Below, one piece after another: positions 24,701-35,716 of a DNA stretch of 64,000 nucleotides. The notes below the pieces were generated by a model that worked only from the letters and a program-made list of their open reading frames with translations, made no database searches and was not told the DNA's origin. The translations under genes and the position numbers were made by a program. Within the stretch, counting starts at the first letter, position 1. Each line of letters starts with the position of its first letter. This stretch comes from Fereydounia khargensis (lineage: Eukaryota; Basidiomycota; Ustilaginomycetes; Urocystidales; Fereydouniaceae): NCBI GenBank assembly GCA_026413255.1, contig JAOCZO010000033.1:31801-95800 (forward strand). The letters run 5' to 3'.

Positions 24701-26310
24701 CCACCAAGGCTTTTGCGAGCCTTTGGAAGACCGGGGGTGGAAGAGGCTGGAGGTGGAATACCAGTCATTGAGCTTCTTGGGGTTCTCAGAGCACTAGGAT
24801 TGGCTCTTGAACCAACCAGGGTTCCTTTTAGCGGACTTGACGGTTGAGCTTTGGTCGGACTTGCAGCTGTTCGAGCGGTGCCGTTCTCTTGTCGACTTTT
24901 CAGGTCTTTAGCCGTCATTGAGAGAAGCTTGTGGGCCCTGGTCCCGGCAGTGATCCTGCCTGCGGCCGCAGCAGCGTATTCGGCAGACGACTGGGCCTGT
25001 CTCTGTACAAGCAAGTCTTCTTCGTCATCCTCGTCATCGTCCTCATTGTTGTGTCGAGAAGTGGAAGCAAGCGGCATACTCTTGCGGCCAGAGAGGCGAC
25101 TACCTGGCCGCGAAAGACTGAGGGAGGAAGCGGGTCGACTGCCTGGTGTGGCCGAGGGCGGGCGAGCGCTGGCCCGCGATGAAGATCGCGAGGGTGTTGT
25201 AGACGGTGGGCGAGAAACGGTACTGGCTCGTCGTCTGGCAGGAGTTGTTGAAGGAGGACGATCAAAGACGTCAGACGAGCGACCTGATCGACTAGACATG
25301 GCAGAAGCGGGACGAGCTACTGCGTCCTTTGGGGGCTCGTCGCTGATGGCAACGACCTTGGACGCGGGGCAAAAGACGCCGTTTCCAGGAGCGCAAGCGA
25401 AGTATTGAACGCTGCAAGGATGAGAGGGATGAGATGGTGGTCAGCATTGGCAATCGACGCCACGGATCTTACAGGAACAAGGGACTCACCCGCCTACGCT
25501 ACCATCGTTCTTGCCTTTGCCCACGCTGTCGCCTGTCAGCTCCAAGCCAGCATAGAAGCCAGGCTTGAACTCTACAGGACCGAGGTGACGCAGAACACCG
25601 ATGAGTTCCGATCCCTCCATGCGGACAAGATCTCCAATTTCGAGGTCCCTCCCTCGTCGGGATAAACCGACCGCGCTTTCTCTCGCTCTGGATGCAATGG
25701 TTGGTGCGGCATGAGTAGAGAGTCTGCCAGGAGTCACGCCTGCGGTACCTATCCGCGAATGAACGTCAGACGGTCTCTTCGGAGTGACATAGCCGCGAGC
25801 GAGGGCTGTGTTGGTGCCCAGGCTACTGCCTGACCGAAAGGCAAGAGGGCTTTTTGAGCGAGCACCCTCATTGGCGGAGGATCTGGGCGAATTTCCGAGC
25901 CTGGATGTGGTGCTAGGAGAAGGAATGGATGAGCCACTGGTCAGGCCGGCAGTGGGTGTCTCTGACCTGGCACCGGTTCTGCCTCCTGCTGCGGGTGCTC
26001 CGACTCTGGGCAGCTTGCCAGGGACAAGAAGAGGCGAGTCGGCGTCGCCATCTTTGTGATCATCCCTCGCAGCCGTTCCTGGGGATGCGAAAGACGAGGG
26101 GGATCCTTTGCTGCGGTACTTTGCAGGGTCGTTGTGAGCGATGGCATCTGCGAGTGACTGCTTCTTATAGGCGGTGTCCGGACTGTCAACTGGGCTGGAT
26201 CCACTGCCAAGGGATCTGGCCAGCGAAGACCGCCGAGCGATGCCGGAGGGTGTCGGGAGACCCGAGCGAAAGGTGGAATGTGACGGTGTCGAGGGTTGCT
26301 GCCCACTCAT
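21736..26310 (-). CDS. CAP-Gly microtubule plus-end tracking protein (CLIP-170/Bik1/Tip1 family)
   Basis: This protein binds growing microtubule ends and links them to cortex, dynein and kinetochores. I read three exons on the minus strand: 26310-25490, 25411-22939 and 22848-21736, in phase and totalling 1468 residues. A Ser/Pro/basic N-terminus leads to a CAP-Gly domain at about 235-305. It holds GDLVRMEGSELIGVLRHLG, the GKNDGSVGG groove (split by intron 1) and VQYFACAPGNGVF. A Ser/Arg-rich linker, which would be expected to bind the microtubule lattice, is followed by a coiled coil of about 900 residues. The extreme C-terminus has a CCHC zinc knuckle, CDDCGEVGHRFEECP, which in CLIP-170 folds back on CAP-Gly or binds partners. 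The frame is open upstream to a TGA at about 26371, but ATG 26310 is the first Met. The 3' end converges with ATG27 across 283 bp. Confidence 0.93.
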
Positions 26311-28206
26311 GTTGCGGAGTGAAGCCAATTGAGAAACGTTCGGGTGATCCGACAAGAAGTGACTGAGATGTCACAGCTTGCCCCGTGAGATAGACCCTCT
26401 GTGCCTAGCTGGCTCTGGCAGCTTGGCTGTCGAGCGCTTTTCCCCTGACTAATGAGAGAGAATTCCAGGAGTTGGCGAGCGTGTCGTGTTGGGATCTGTC
26501 AGACAGGTGATGAGGTCGTAGAGAGAATGGAGAATTGGAATGTGAATGTGGAGATGCAATGACTCCGCCTCAATCGCTGAGGTTGCGTGTTCGTGAGAGA
26601 TTGAGAGAGAGCCCGAGAGATTGAGAGGGTGTATGGGTGTAAGTACGCAGCAATGTTCCTGTATGTGTGTGGAGTGATCAGGCGAGCATGTACAGTGAGG
26701 GATGTATGAACGGCTTGGTTGACCCAAGCCCCTGCCTGCGTCTGCGTCTGCGCCTGCGCCTGATGCTGTCGGTGCCTGCGCCAGCGCTTGTGACTGCGAA
26801 TGTGACGGCTGCTGTAAGTTCGCCTGCGCCTGCGCCTGAAGGTTGGGCTGCTCGCTCAATGTCGAGGTATGTGTGTAGGTATGGGTTGCAGGCTCTCGAC
26901 TCGTAGCGAGGTTGCTGTTCGCCGTGTCCAAAATTAATCAATCAATCGGGTCGGAGGAGGGAGGGTCCACTCTCAATGGTCAAGCCTCCCATTGTTGTCG
27001 CGTTCTTCTTCAGGGTGTCCCCGATGCCATCACGACGATCTAGTCACGTGATGTGACATTCATCCCCATTCGACAAATTGGGGCGCTGAGCTCTACGACT
27101 GAAGCTTTCCTCCATACATCCTCTCTCCTCTCGTTCGCCAATGGAGGAAAGATGAGGAAAGTGTGGAGCTCAAGCCGAATCCTGCCTTCAGAGCCATTGT
27201 AGTGGGTCTGGAGTGGGTTCTGGAGGGGTATCTGCACGTGACCGTCAACGCGTCAAACGCGCACTCGAGACGGACGCGCAGCGAATGAGGGGAGAGAGGT
27301 CCAGCCAAGGTGCTGCGTGCAGCTTTTCCAGGACGCGGCGAGCTTGACGTTCCCGCTGGAACGCCGCTCTGGATGACAGCTAAGAGTGATGAAGACCGAC
27401 ACGGCCAAAAAGACGTTAGCCCGGCGAACGCTCGTCGCATCGAGCTTCCCCGCTGATTTTAGTAGACTGACTTGGATGCCCGAGCAGAACGCGACCAAGT
27501 TGCCTGCATGGCATGCCAGCGCCACCGGGAGCAGCCCAGACCAAGCCCAGACCGCTTTCAACAACATTTCTTGATGGCATTATCTGTGGCTTGCTGTAGT
27601 CTTGGCTGTGAACACTGCCTAGTATTTCCTATCTGGCTCGTGAGAAATTCCAGGAAATCGGCTCAAAAGTCGAGCAAGAAGACAGGCTGCGTCTCAGAGA
27701 CATACCAAGAAGCGTGCCTTGCCGGACACATGCAACGCGCCCGTCTGCTTCCATACAGACCGTCCCAATCCAACTCTGTACTGCTGCTTGTCTTGGATTC
27801 TGTCTCTCTTTAAACTTGGGCTTGAGTCTTCTGCTGTTTGCTTGTCGGTCTCACAAGCGCCACCGCATCCGTGGCCATTGCCCGTCAGCACCAGAACGAC
27901 TGCTTCCAGTCAATCACTAGTTATGTCCTTGTCACAAGCCTTCCTGTGTCTTGCCTTGGCAGTGTGGCAAGAGGACCCTGGCAACCCTGTGCTCGCCATG
28001 AATTAGATCTGAACAAGGTTGTACAGTATGTCGATTTTGGCTCAAGCTGAGAGTACATCCTTTTGCGATGGTTATACATAGCAACACTGCAAGGCGCGCC
28101 AGAAGGGATGTTAAGTACAGTGCGTGATTGTGGCGTTAGTTGCACGAAAGGAAGACACCTGCACATGCTCGGCAATGCCGACGCAGTGCCAGACCGCTCT
28201 GACGGT

Positions 28207-29100
28207 TCAGACAGCGACGATCAGGGCTCCAAGACCCAAGCGCGTCGAGGCATTCCTCTTGGTCTTCGTCCCGTACATGATACACTGTAGGACATGGTCA
28301 GAAGGAAAAAGGCAAATCATGCAGCCGCTGGTATGCAAGGAGCGCCGAAGAGAGAAAAAAAGGGCGGCAACACTACATACGCTACTGCTACAACGGTTCG
28401 ACTTGCTTCTCCGAAACCCAGCGAGTCGGCCAGCAGCCGCTACAAGCCCAGCGGGTGGGGCTACCGTGCAGAATGACCATGCAGACCCGCTCGCTACCAC
28501 AAACGCAGCATCAAACCTTGGACATGTCGGTCCTTTTCCCGGAACTCTACGCGGCCCTGACAGCAGTCGACACACAGGTACCGTCAGTCTTGCGTATCCG
28601 ACAGAGGACGGATGACGCATTTGTGCACAGTGGTAGATGATACAGTACTTACATTTGTACGGCACACGTACCAAAGCTGAAGGCCCCTTTCCCGCACATG
28701 CCAGCATTACAGCGTATACCCGATGACATGGCGAATCATCTGTGAAAGTTGCGTGTTCTAGAATCAACGACACATTCAGAGTGAATTGACATTTACAGTA
28801 GCTGGTTGGCAGTCTGCGGCAGATTGGTACATTGAATCGGGCACGTTGGAGCTCCGTCTCAAAGCTCTGCCAGCCACATCTCTTCATCTCGAGGCTGTCC
28901 AGGCGGCGGTGAATGAATGAGCGATATCTGGAATCATCTGTTGCCCAAAAGATGGCCGAAGCATAGTGGCGAATCCCATCGGGGCTGGCCGGGTGGCTTG
29001 CAAGAGCAATCAGCCAGCCTAGTTGGCCCCAGGCCCGATAGACAAGGGAAGGGGTGGGATCCTGTAGAGAAAAGCGAACCAGGCAAGGACCCTTGCTCAT
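28207..29100 (-). CDS. Orphan open reading frame, doubtful
   Basis: A 297-codon frame starts with ATG inside the gene-poor interval. The translation is Cys- and Arg-rich, with no domain, signal peptide or membrane segment that I recognise. Its composition is unlike the Ser/Ala-rich proteins around it. A strong splice donor (AAATGTAAGTACTG) lies within it on the same strand near 28650, so the frame as it stands may not be translated. Its length is somewhat surprising for non-coding DNA, which is the only reason it is listed. Confidence 0.15.
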   Translation of the reverse strand: MSKGPCLVRFSLQDPTPSLVYRAWGQLGWLIALASHPASPDGIRHYASAIFWATDDSRYRSFIHRRLDSLEMKRCGWQSFETELQRARFNVPICRRLPTSYCKCQFTLNVSLILEHATFTDDSPCHRVYAVMLACAGKGPSALVRVPYKCKYCIIYHCAQMRHPSSVGYARLTVPVCRLLSGPRRVPGKGPTCPRFDAAFVVASGSAWSFCTVAPPAGLVAAAGRLAGFRRSKSNRCSSSVCSVAALFFSLRRSLHTSGCMICLFPSDHVLQCIMYGTKTKRNASTRLGLGALIVAV

Positions 29101-29619
29101 ACCTTGCCTGCCGTGGCCTGCCTGCCTGCTGGATTCAGTCCTGTTGAATTCCTCGAGAGGCCGTTCCGTTGTCCAGGGCTCGGCAAGTTACCCAGGCATT
29201 TCCTGCCTCGACGCGCCGCGTTACGCTAGCTGAACTTTTTTTTGTGATTGATTTTTTTTTTTGGGTCGGGGAAAGGGAGAGGGGGCGGAACAGCTACAAG
29301 CAGGGCCCTCCGTCACAACGCAACGCGACTCCACTGCGCCTGCCGCCTGGACTGTTGTTCGCGGCGCGTTGCGTCGACGAGCCGTAGGCGAGGCAGCAGC
29401 CGGGCAGTCAGGCGTGTGAGGCCCCTCACTCAGAAACGCCCCCTTCTCCCCCCCGTCACGTCGTCACCGTCCCGTCAATACCAGATTCCGACCCACAGTC
29501 ACAGTCGCAGTCACAGTCACAGGCCGACTCAACCCTAACTGAGCATCGAGCTCACGCTTTTGTTTCTCTCGTCCCTTTTTCACTCCCAACCCTACTCGAC
29601 TCGACTGCGCATTTTCTCA

Positions 29620-29700
29620 CCTATCACCATCACCACAACCATCACCATCATCAACATCATCACCTTCGTTCTATCAACATCAACACCATCATCATCACCT
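29620..29700. repeat. CAT/CAC-rich repetitive stretch in the WEE1 leader
   Basis: Imperfect CATCAC and CATCAA trinucleotide pairs over about 80 bp, pyrimidine/A-rich on the WEE1 sense strand. Confidence 0.65.
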
Positions 29701-29809
29701 TCACTCGGTCTACCCTACCCGTTACCGCTATCTTTCTACCTGCCTCCTAGTTCTCGGTCCGCAGCTCACTCTCTTGCTTACTCCCTAAATCGATCACATC
29801 CTGGTTCTT

Positions 29810-29831
29810 TCTCTCTCTCTCTCTCTCTCTC
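29810..29831. repeat. (CT)n microsatellite upstream of WEE1
   Basis: A CT dinucleotide tract in the presumed WEE1 leader or promoter. Confidence 0.85.
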
Positions 29832-30496
29832 GCTCACTCGCTCAGCTCAGACTCGCAATCCGCACTTGACTCTCATCGGCATCACTTGTCCACTTCAATC
29901 GGCATCACCATCCAGTCTTTCCTCCACAGACCCACTCATCCGCTCGAAGAAGCCATTCGGCTGCCGTCGAGGTCCTTGCCTTCCCTCAGCATCATTGATG
30001 TCTGGCAGCTCCTTCGACTACGACACCCTGCAGTGAGATTAGACAATCCTGTCATCGTCTCATCTTCCTGAGAACAGGCACGACCTCTTTCACTCTCAGC
30101 CCACAACTTTGACCCACACTGTCTCAGGTGAGTAGCAGATAAAAACCAGAACATTGGCCCAATTAGCGTACGGCCGCAGCAGGCTGACGATTGTTGTATG
30201 ATTGTCTTTCTTCCCTCCTTTTCGCATGACCGCGCGTGATGCGCAGCAATCTGTTCCGTCTGGCTTCATCAACGTGGCAAACCGCGCGACAGTCACGCTC
30301 ATGTTCTAATCGAGAATCTGGTCGGCCCCCAAAAGTCTCACTCCCTTGTTTTGATCAACGTCAAGCGCGGACCATCCGAAAGAGCCAACAGACACTTGTC
30401 GCAGACTTTCGCCTGCTTCTGCCTTGGCTCCCATACCCACAACCCTCACAAGCGCCTCCAACTTAGGCGGCGGGAGGTCAGTGTCTGTCGGTGGAA

Positions 30497-33400
30497 ATGT
30501 CCCTATCATTGTCCCCAGCACCTGTCTGTCACTCCGGCTCTTCCACCCCACGAAACTCGCCGCATCGCCACGTATCCCTAGGAACACCCTCATCCGCGAT
30601 ACCCTTTCCTCGCTCGCTCGGCGTCTCAGCAGATCCACGACGGAAGAGCCAAAGCCCGCGCCTGCTCAGGACATACCATTCACCCTCCTCCCAGCTGGAC
30701 GGTGACTCGCCTGGGCCGTCCTCGTTCACCCTGTCGCCCTCACCATCCGCCTCTCCTGCTAAGGAGGCGCGTGCTCGCAAGCAGGCCCGAGAAGCCGCCG
30801 CCGCTAGTCGCAGCAGTAGGCAAGCTTCCACGAGCCGATTGCGACAAGCGTCCCCCAACGATGCCTGGACACGCAGTAGGGCATCGGGGCATCAACATCG
30901 TCTGGACAGCAGCGGAAGTGACGACGTCTACGACGATCCCTCAACATTTGCTCTCGATCAGACCGACCTGTCCCCTGCTGCACCAACTACCACGGCTTCG
31001 GTCCGCACACCGCATTCGCCTACCACCGAAGCAATCGAGGCTCATCGCAGGATGATTGAGATGGTGCAGTCTGATCCGCGCAACACGCCCGCGCACCCCA
31101 TGGCTGCGCATGGCCTGGAGAGACACTTTGCCACGTATGTTAGCATGACGCCTCCCGCCAGCTTCGGGTCGCGAACCTCGAACGAAACCCCCTTCGCGTG
31201 GTCTGGCCAACAGGCTGCACCACCAGCCACTGAATTTCGCCAGGCTACCAACAACCGCGGGACCATCCCTCGTTCCCGTGCTTTTGGCCATCTTGCGCCG
31301 TTGACCCAGATCAAGGATCTCGAAACCGACTCTACGGACGAAGACGAGTCCTCGCATCAAGATACTGATCCAGCCGTTCTTGGCGAGTCCTCCTCCTCAG
31401 GGATTAGGAGGACTTTTGGCCTCCACTCTGTTACAAATCACGGTCTAGGCATTTCTGCCTCGGATGAGCACGGACAGTGGCCTGGGTCAACGTTGTCAGA
31501 CGGTACTGATGGCGACGTACTTGGTAGCAGGACTCGCTCTCGCCGCCAGAGCGTGGTTGAAGGTCTCGATGCTCCTTCAATCGCTAAGCGACGTGGCAAG
31601 ATGCCTGCCTTCCTCAACTCACGCTCGTCTGACGCCCTTGCTGATGAGATGGACGTCGACTCGGACACTGATGCAGATGTTCCCCCGCCACCATCACCCT
31701 CACCGATGGGAGATGGATCACTATCTGCCGAGCTTTCCAGGGGTTCACTGCATCAAGAGCAGCCATTTGGAGCGCTTCAGCCCGGTCTCGTGGCACGATC
31801 CACAAGACGTGCAGGTGGCACCCGCAGTATATCTGCTGGAGGTACGGACCCAAACGCTGGTTTGATTGATGCTCAGGCTGGGTTGCCACTCGCGTCTTTT
31901 GCGACGCCGGACCGAGTGTCTGTCAGGGCACAGTCCCGTGGACGAGCATTGTCATCCGCGAGCGCCCAAAGGCCACTCGTGGAATTCCTTACCCCTCGCA
32001 GCACCAGCTCCTCCGCGATCACAGACGAGAGGCTCGCGGGGAGCGCGACTTTGTTCGGATTTGCGAGCCAGCCAAGGCCAGTCACCCGTCCAATTCAGAA
32101 TGACACCACGCCAGAGACGACAAGGGAGTCAAAGCGACGATCAACGGGCTCGTCTCTTGCGTCCTTTTCTGCTGGCAAACTTTTCGAGAACGAGATTGCA
32201 GCAGCTCGCAGCGGCACAAGCCACTCCAAGTCACAGACTTTCAACGGACAGGACGACAGCCCGGCTCTCTGCACCCCCGCTCCCTCTCGCATTTCTCGCA
32301 GAGTCACCCCGGGCTCGTCGCATTTCGGAGACATGTCACGCAGCCTCTCGGACACTGGTCCCGACTCTCCTGCATACCACTTTGGTGCCGATGACAGTGG
32401 TGTGGCGTTCGGAGATGACGACGGCAAGTCGTCTCATCTGGGGCACAAGGACGCCCCGCCCTTGGCTTCACAGCTTGGGCTTCGCAAAGCAGCAGTTGCT
32501 TCGATGTCCCACATGGCGTTAGGGCATTCGCGAAAGTCCTTCTCAGCTGACAGCCTTTCTTCACCATCGAAAGCTGCCTCCATCACCTCCACTCCGCCGA
32601 GGCGAGAGGTGAGCTTCAATGGCAACACACCAGCGTCGCGGCCCCCAATCGCTCTGCATAATCCATTTGGTCCAAAGGAGAGGTCTGCGCTTGCGAACGA
32701 GACTCGATGGTCTGACGCCAGTTCAGCTGCCTCGTCACCCGAGCGCAGCCGAAAGGCATTCGCCAGTCCAGCTCGCAAGCCAAGCGGAATGCAAGGCCTC
32801 AATGCGAGCGAAGGAAGCAGCTACCTCACTCCTCAAAACTTCAAGAGTGTCAAGCCGCTCCAGGCAGCTTTCATGTCGACTGGTCTCGTCAGCAAAAGGA
32901 CGCGTACCCGCGGTGGCAGTTTTGATGCCGGTAGCAACGGCAACAGCACATCAATCTCAAGCACTTCCGACGAGCTACCTGTGCCTCCACGACCCAACTT
33001 TGGAAGTGCTCTTGGTCTACGAGAAGTGGTAGCAGCTGCAACTGCGCACGCTGTCGCTCACCCGGAGAAAGGCCACGCCATGCCCGATACACCTGTCAAG
33101 AAGGGCACGCCAGCAATGATGCCTTTTCCTGTCGCCGCTGGACCGCCTTCTTCGTTGAGGCCGCCATCCCAAGCCTCACGCCGCGCACCTTCGCCACTGG
33201 GCATGTATTCACCGGCTCAGGACTCGGTCTCAAGCGGTGGCAGCATCGAGTCACCTTTGCTACCCGGTGACTGCGACAGTCCGACGCTCAATCTCATGTC
33301 GCTCAGCCCTCCTTCTGCCCGGGATGCTTGCCATGCCACCAACGCCCACGGCTGGCCAGCCTTTAGCACTCTGCCGCGTAGCCGAAGGTCTCCGATGTCT

Positions 33401-35716
33401 ATTGCTCAGGCATTTCAACCATTTGCCTCTGGCGATGCAGACGAAGACGATGCGGTCGCTCCGGCCAGCCCCAGCATCCAGCCAAGCCAGTCGCCCCCTC
33501 CGACCACCTTGAGGCGAGGCAAGCTCCGGTCGCGCATGTCGGCACAGGCGCTTGGCCGCAAAGCTGCTCCGCCGAGTCTACCTACCTCTGACTCTATGCG
33601 GATGAGGTCGGCATCTCAAGCAGACGTGCAGGTTCATACCCCTGTGAGCACCGCTGCCGCTGCCTTGAACAAGACTGAAGCCAAAATCGGACACAAGCGT
33701 GGCCAATTGAGCGAAGTGGATCACACGAGCCGTCAACGACCTCCCTATCCCCGAAACCGAGGTTCAATCGGGCTTCAACGCAAGAACTCTTCCGCCAACG
33801 TTGTGGACAGTGGCGGCAGACCTCTACCCGTCCCGATGACGCCCACGCGGAATGCCGCACAGATCAAGTGGTTTGAAGGTAAGTTGGCCCTCTGCGCTCG
33901 TTGTCTCCCCATCGATTGTAGTTCCGAAACTGATCCCTCATTCGCATCCTTCTCTCCCTGGCTGCCAACAATTCCTGCAGCTGCCCAAGTGGTCACCACT
34001 CCATCTCCATCTTCAAGGCGACAGGCAGCACAGCAACTTCGAGCACAGCGCCGTGAGCTGCTGCAGTCCAAACGCACGTCACAGCTTTCCGACGTATCTC
34101 ACATTCACGACACACCTGTGAAGGCGTCGCTTCCGCCTGCAAAGCCAGGCCTCAGCATGGATCGCTTCAACCAGGCAAATGTGTCGATCAACGCTGGCAA
34201 GGTCGGTAGCCGACTCGAAACGTGCTTCACCATTGATTCTGTCATCGGCACTGGCGAGTTTAGTGAGGTGGTGAAAGCGGAGGACAAGGCGAGCGGTTGC
34301 GCATATGCGGTGAAGAGGATGAAGAAGGCCTACACGGGACCCAAGGACCGGCTCCGGCGTCTGGAGGAGGTGGACGTTCTTCGACACTTGGCGATCGACG
34401 GTCAGGCACACCCCAACATTGTCGGACTGGTTGATGCATGGGAAGAGGAAGGCCACCTGTTTGTCCAGCTCGAGCTTTGCCCGCTGGGAACGCTGGCCTT
34501 TTTCTTAGAGGAATACGGACGCCAGGTGGGAGCCCTAGACGAGCCAAGACTGTGGAAGATCCTTGCCGAGCTCTCCTCTGGGCTAGCGCATATTCACGGC
34601 AGCGGCATACTTCATCTCGACCTCAAGCCCGCCAACGTGTTTATCACCGAGTATGGCACGCTCAAGATAGGTGACTTTGGGATGGCGACTCGATGGCCCC
34701 CGCCGGATGCCTACACAATTCTGAACGGTGCTGCGATCGAGGCAACAGACCTCGCCTCAGCGCCAGGGCCATCAAGTGGGTCCAAGTCGACCCGCCCAGG
34801 CTTACAGCGCTCGTGGAGCCTTGAGAGGGAAGGAGACAGGGAGTACCTTGCTCCCGAGGTGATGCTGGCTGGCCGATATGGAAAGCCAGCTGACATTTTC
34901 AGCCTTGGTCTGATCCTTCTCGAAGCTGCGGGCAATGTGGAGCTGCCGGACAATGGCGAGCCCTGGCAGAAGCTGCGGAACGACGACTTTTCGGACGTGG
35001 ACCTTAGCTTCCTCTCTGGAAGCATGCTTAGGATGCTGGAAAGCCTGCTCTCCTCAGATGCGTCAAAGCGCCCAACGGTCGAGGAGATTGTCGAGCACCC
35101 AGTGATGTCGGTGGTTCGGTCACGAATGGCACGAGGCCTGCTGGCGAGCGAGCTAGACCAGCTTCCGGACCTGAACCTACCGAGCTCGGCATCGGGGCTG
35201 ACAGCAAGTGCATCGGGAAGTTCAGCATACAGCACAGCGTCAGATCGCACGGCCGGAAGGAGCGACAGGGACGACGAGGCGGATGATGGGATGAGGAGCG
35301 AGGGGGCAGAGTCGAGCAAAAGCAGTGCTTGGGGCTCTGCGCTCGGCCTGTCTGGGATCCCTACGTCGATTTCTGGATGCACGGCTTCGACGTCGAGCTC
35401 GATGAGCTCGCAGCTGGCACTCAAGGTGCGGGGAGCGCTGATTCAGGAGGCAGAGGAGGAGTTCATTCAAGCGGTGACAGATGCGGATCCGTTGGAGAGA
35501 CAGCTGCGCGAAGAGCCTAGCGTCTGTTCGTCGTCATTCTCGTCGCACTCGCGCTCGTCGTCATTCACATGCGGATCGCCATCGCCACTACCATTAGGAA
35601 GTCTGGCGTTGGAGGGACGAGAGGCTCTTAAAGAGGTGCAATCGCAAGGAGCAGGAAGGGAGGATGCTGACGCGGACGCGGATGCAGATGCAGATGCGAT
35701 GGATATCGACGGCTAA
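30497..35716 (+). CDS. WEE1: Wee1 mitotic inhibitor kinase
   Basis: Wee1 phosphorylates the inhibitory Tyr of Cdc2/Cdk1 and so delays mitosis. I read two exons: 30497-33878 and 33981-35716, giving about 1705 residues. The 102-nt segment between them has GTAAGT and CTGCAG ends, is a multiple of three and has no stop, so an unspliced product of 1739 residues is also possible. Residues 1-1200 are disordered and rich in SP/TP sites (e.g. STPRNSPHR), as expected for Cdk and Nim1-type control. The kinase domain is at about 1206-1510: IGTGEFSEVVKAED, YAVKRMKK, the Wee1-specific HLDLKPANVFIT, KIGDFGMATRWP and REYLAPEVM, with a 30-residue insert in the activation segment. The C-terminus ends in Asp-Ala repeats. 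The frame is open upstream of 30497, but that is the first ATG. Confidence 0.94.
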   Translation: MSLSLSPAPVCHSGSSTPRNSPHRHVSLGTPSSAIPFPRSLGVSADPRRKSQSPRLLRTYHSPSSQLDGDSPGPSSFTLSPSPSASPAKEARARKQAREAAAASRSSRQASTSRLRQASPNDAWTRSRASGHQHRLDSSGSDDVYDDPSTFALDQTDLSPAAPTTTASVRTPHSPTTEAIEAHRRMIEMVQSDPRNTPAHPMAAHGLERHFATYVSMTPPASFGSRTSNETPFAWSGQQAAPPATEFRQATNNRGTIPRSRAFGHLAPLTQIKDLETDSTDEDESSHQDTDPAVLGESSSSGIRRTFGLHSVTNHGLGISASDEHGQWPGSTLSDGTDGDVLGSRTRSRRQSVVEGLDAPSIAKRRGKMPAFLNSRSSDALADEMDVDSDTDADVPPPPSPSPMGDGSLSAELSRGSLHQEQPFGALQPGLVARSTRRAGGTRSISAGGTDPNAGLIDAQAGLPLASFATPDRVSVRAQSRGRALSSASAQRPLVEFLTPRSTSSSAITDERLAGSATLFGFASQPRPVTRPIQNDTTPETTRESKRRSTGSSLASFSAGKLFENEIAAARSGTSHSKSQTFNGQDDSPALCTPAPSRISRRVTPGSSHFGDMSRSLSDTGPDSPAYHFGADDSGVAFGDDDGKSSHLGHKDAPPLASQLGLRKAAVASMSHMALGHSRKSFSADSLSSPSKAASITSTPPRREVSFNGNTPASRPPIALHNPFGPKERSALANETRWSDASSAASSPERSRKAFASPARKPSGMQGLNASEGSSYLTPQNFKSVKPLQAAFMSTGLVSKRTRTRGGSFDAGSNGNSTSISSTSDELPVPPRPNFGSALGLREVVAAATAHAVAHPEKGHAMPDTPVKKGTPAMMPFPVAAGPPSSLRPPSQASRRAPSPLGMYSPAQDSVSSGGSIESPLLPGDCDSPTLNLMSLSPPSARDACHATNAHGWPAFSTLPRSRRSPMSIAQAFQPFASGDADEDDAVAPASPSIQPSQSPPPTTLRRGKLRSRMSAQALGRKAAPPSLPTSDSMRMRSASQADVQVHTPVSTAAAALNKTEAKIGHKRGQLSEVDHTSRQRPPYPRNRGSIGLQRKNSSANVVDSGGRPLPVPMTPTRNAAQIKWFEGKLALCARCLPIDCSSETDPSFASFSPWLPTIPAAAQVVTTPSPSSRRQAAQQLRAQRRELLQSKRTSQLSDVSHIHDTPVKASLPPAKPGLSMDRFNQANVSINAGKVGSRLETCFTIDSVIGTGEFSEVVKAEDKASGCAYAVKRMKKAYTGPKDRLRRLEEVDVLRHLAIDGQAHPNIVGLVDAWEEEGHLFVQLELCPLGTLAFFLEEYGRQVGALDEPRLWKILAELSSGLAHIHGSGILHLDLKPANVFITEYGTLKIGDFGMATRWPPPDAYTILNGAAIEATDLASAPGPSSGSKSTRPGLQRSWSLEREGDREYLAPEVMLAGRYGKPADIFSLGLILLEAAGNVELPDNGEPWQKLRNDDFSDVDLSFLSGSMLRMLESLLSSDASKRPTVEEIVEHPVMSVVRSRMARGLLASELDQLPDLNLPSSASGLTASASGSSAYSTASDRTAGRSDRDDEADDGMRSEGAESSKSSAWGSALGLSGIPTSISGCTASTSSSMSSQLALKVRGALIQEAEEEFIQAVTDADPLERQLREEPSVCSSSFSSHSRSSSFTCGSPSPLPLGSLALEGREALKEVQSQGAGREDADADADADADAMDIDG

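Larger units (their letters stand above)
26311..30496. other. 4.2-kb gene-poor interval: CLIP promoter, unknown DNA, WEE1 leader
   Basis: No gene with a recognisable domain is present. Near the CLIP gene there are CTGCGTCTGCGCCTG-type repeats (about 26730-26770). The middle (27.2-29.1 kb) has ordinary composition, several copies of the recurrent TACAGTA motif (28021, 28641, 28794) and one 297-codon open frame, listed separately. From about 29.4 kb the plus strand becomes pyrimidine-rich with CAT/CAC and CT repeats, as in a long transcribed leader. A good donor (CAG|GTGAGT at 30128) and a candidate acceptor just before 30480 suggest a 5'-UTR intron in WEE1. Confidence 0.5.

Noticed and set aside
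28381-28410. GGTTCGACTTG resembling a tRNA B box
   Set aside because: No matching A box or cloverleaf arms around it; the CC after the B-box core is missing.
29531-29540. AACCCTAAC, 1.5 telomere repeats, as a possible telomerase RNA template in a gene-poor region
   Set aside because: Any 9-mer permutation of the telomere repeat is expected a few times by chance in 64 kb, and it lies in the likely WEE1 leader. Only conservation of a surrounding pseudoknot would revive it.
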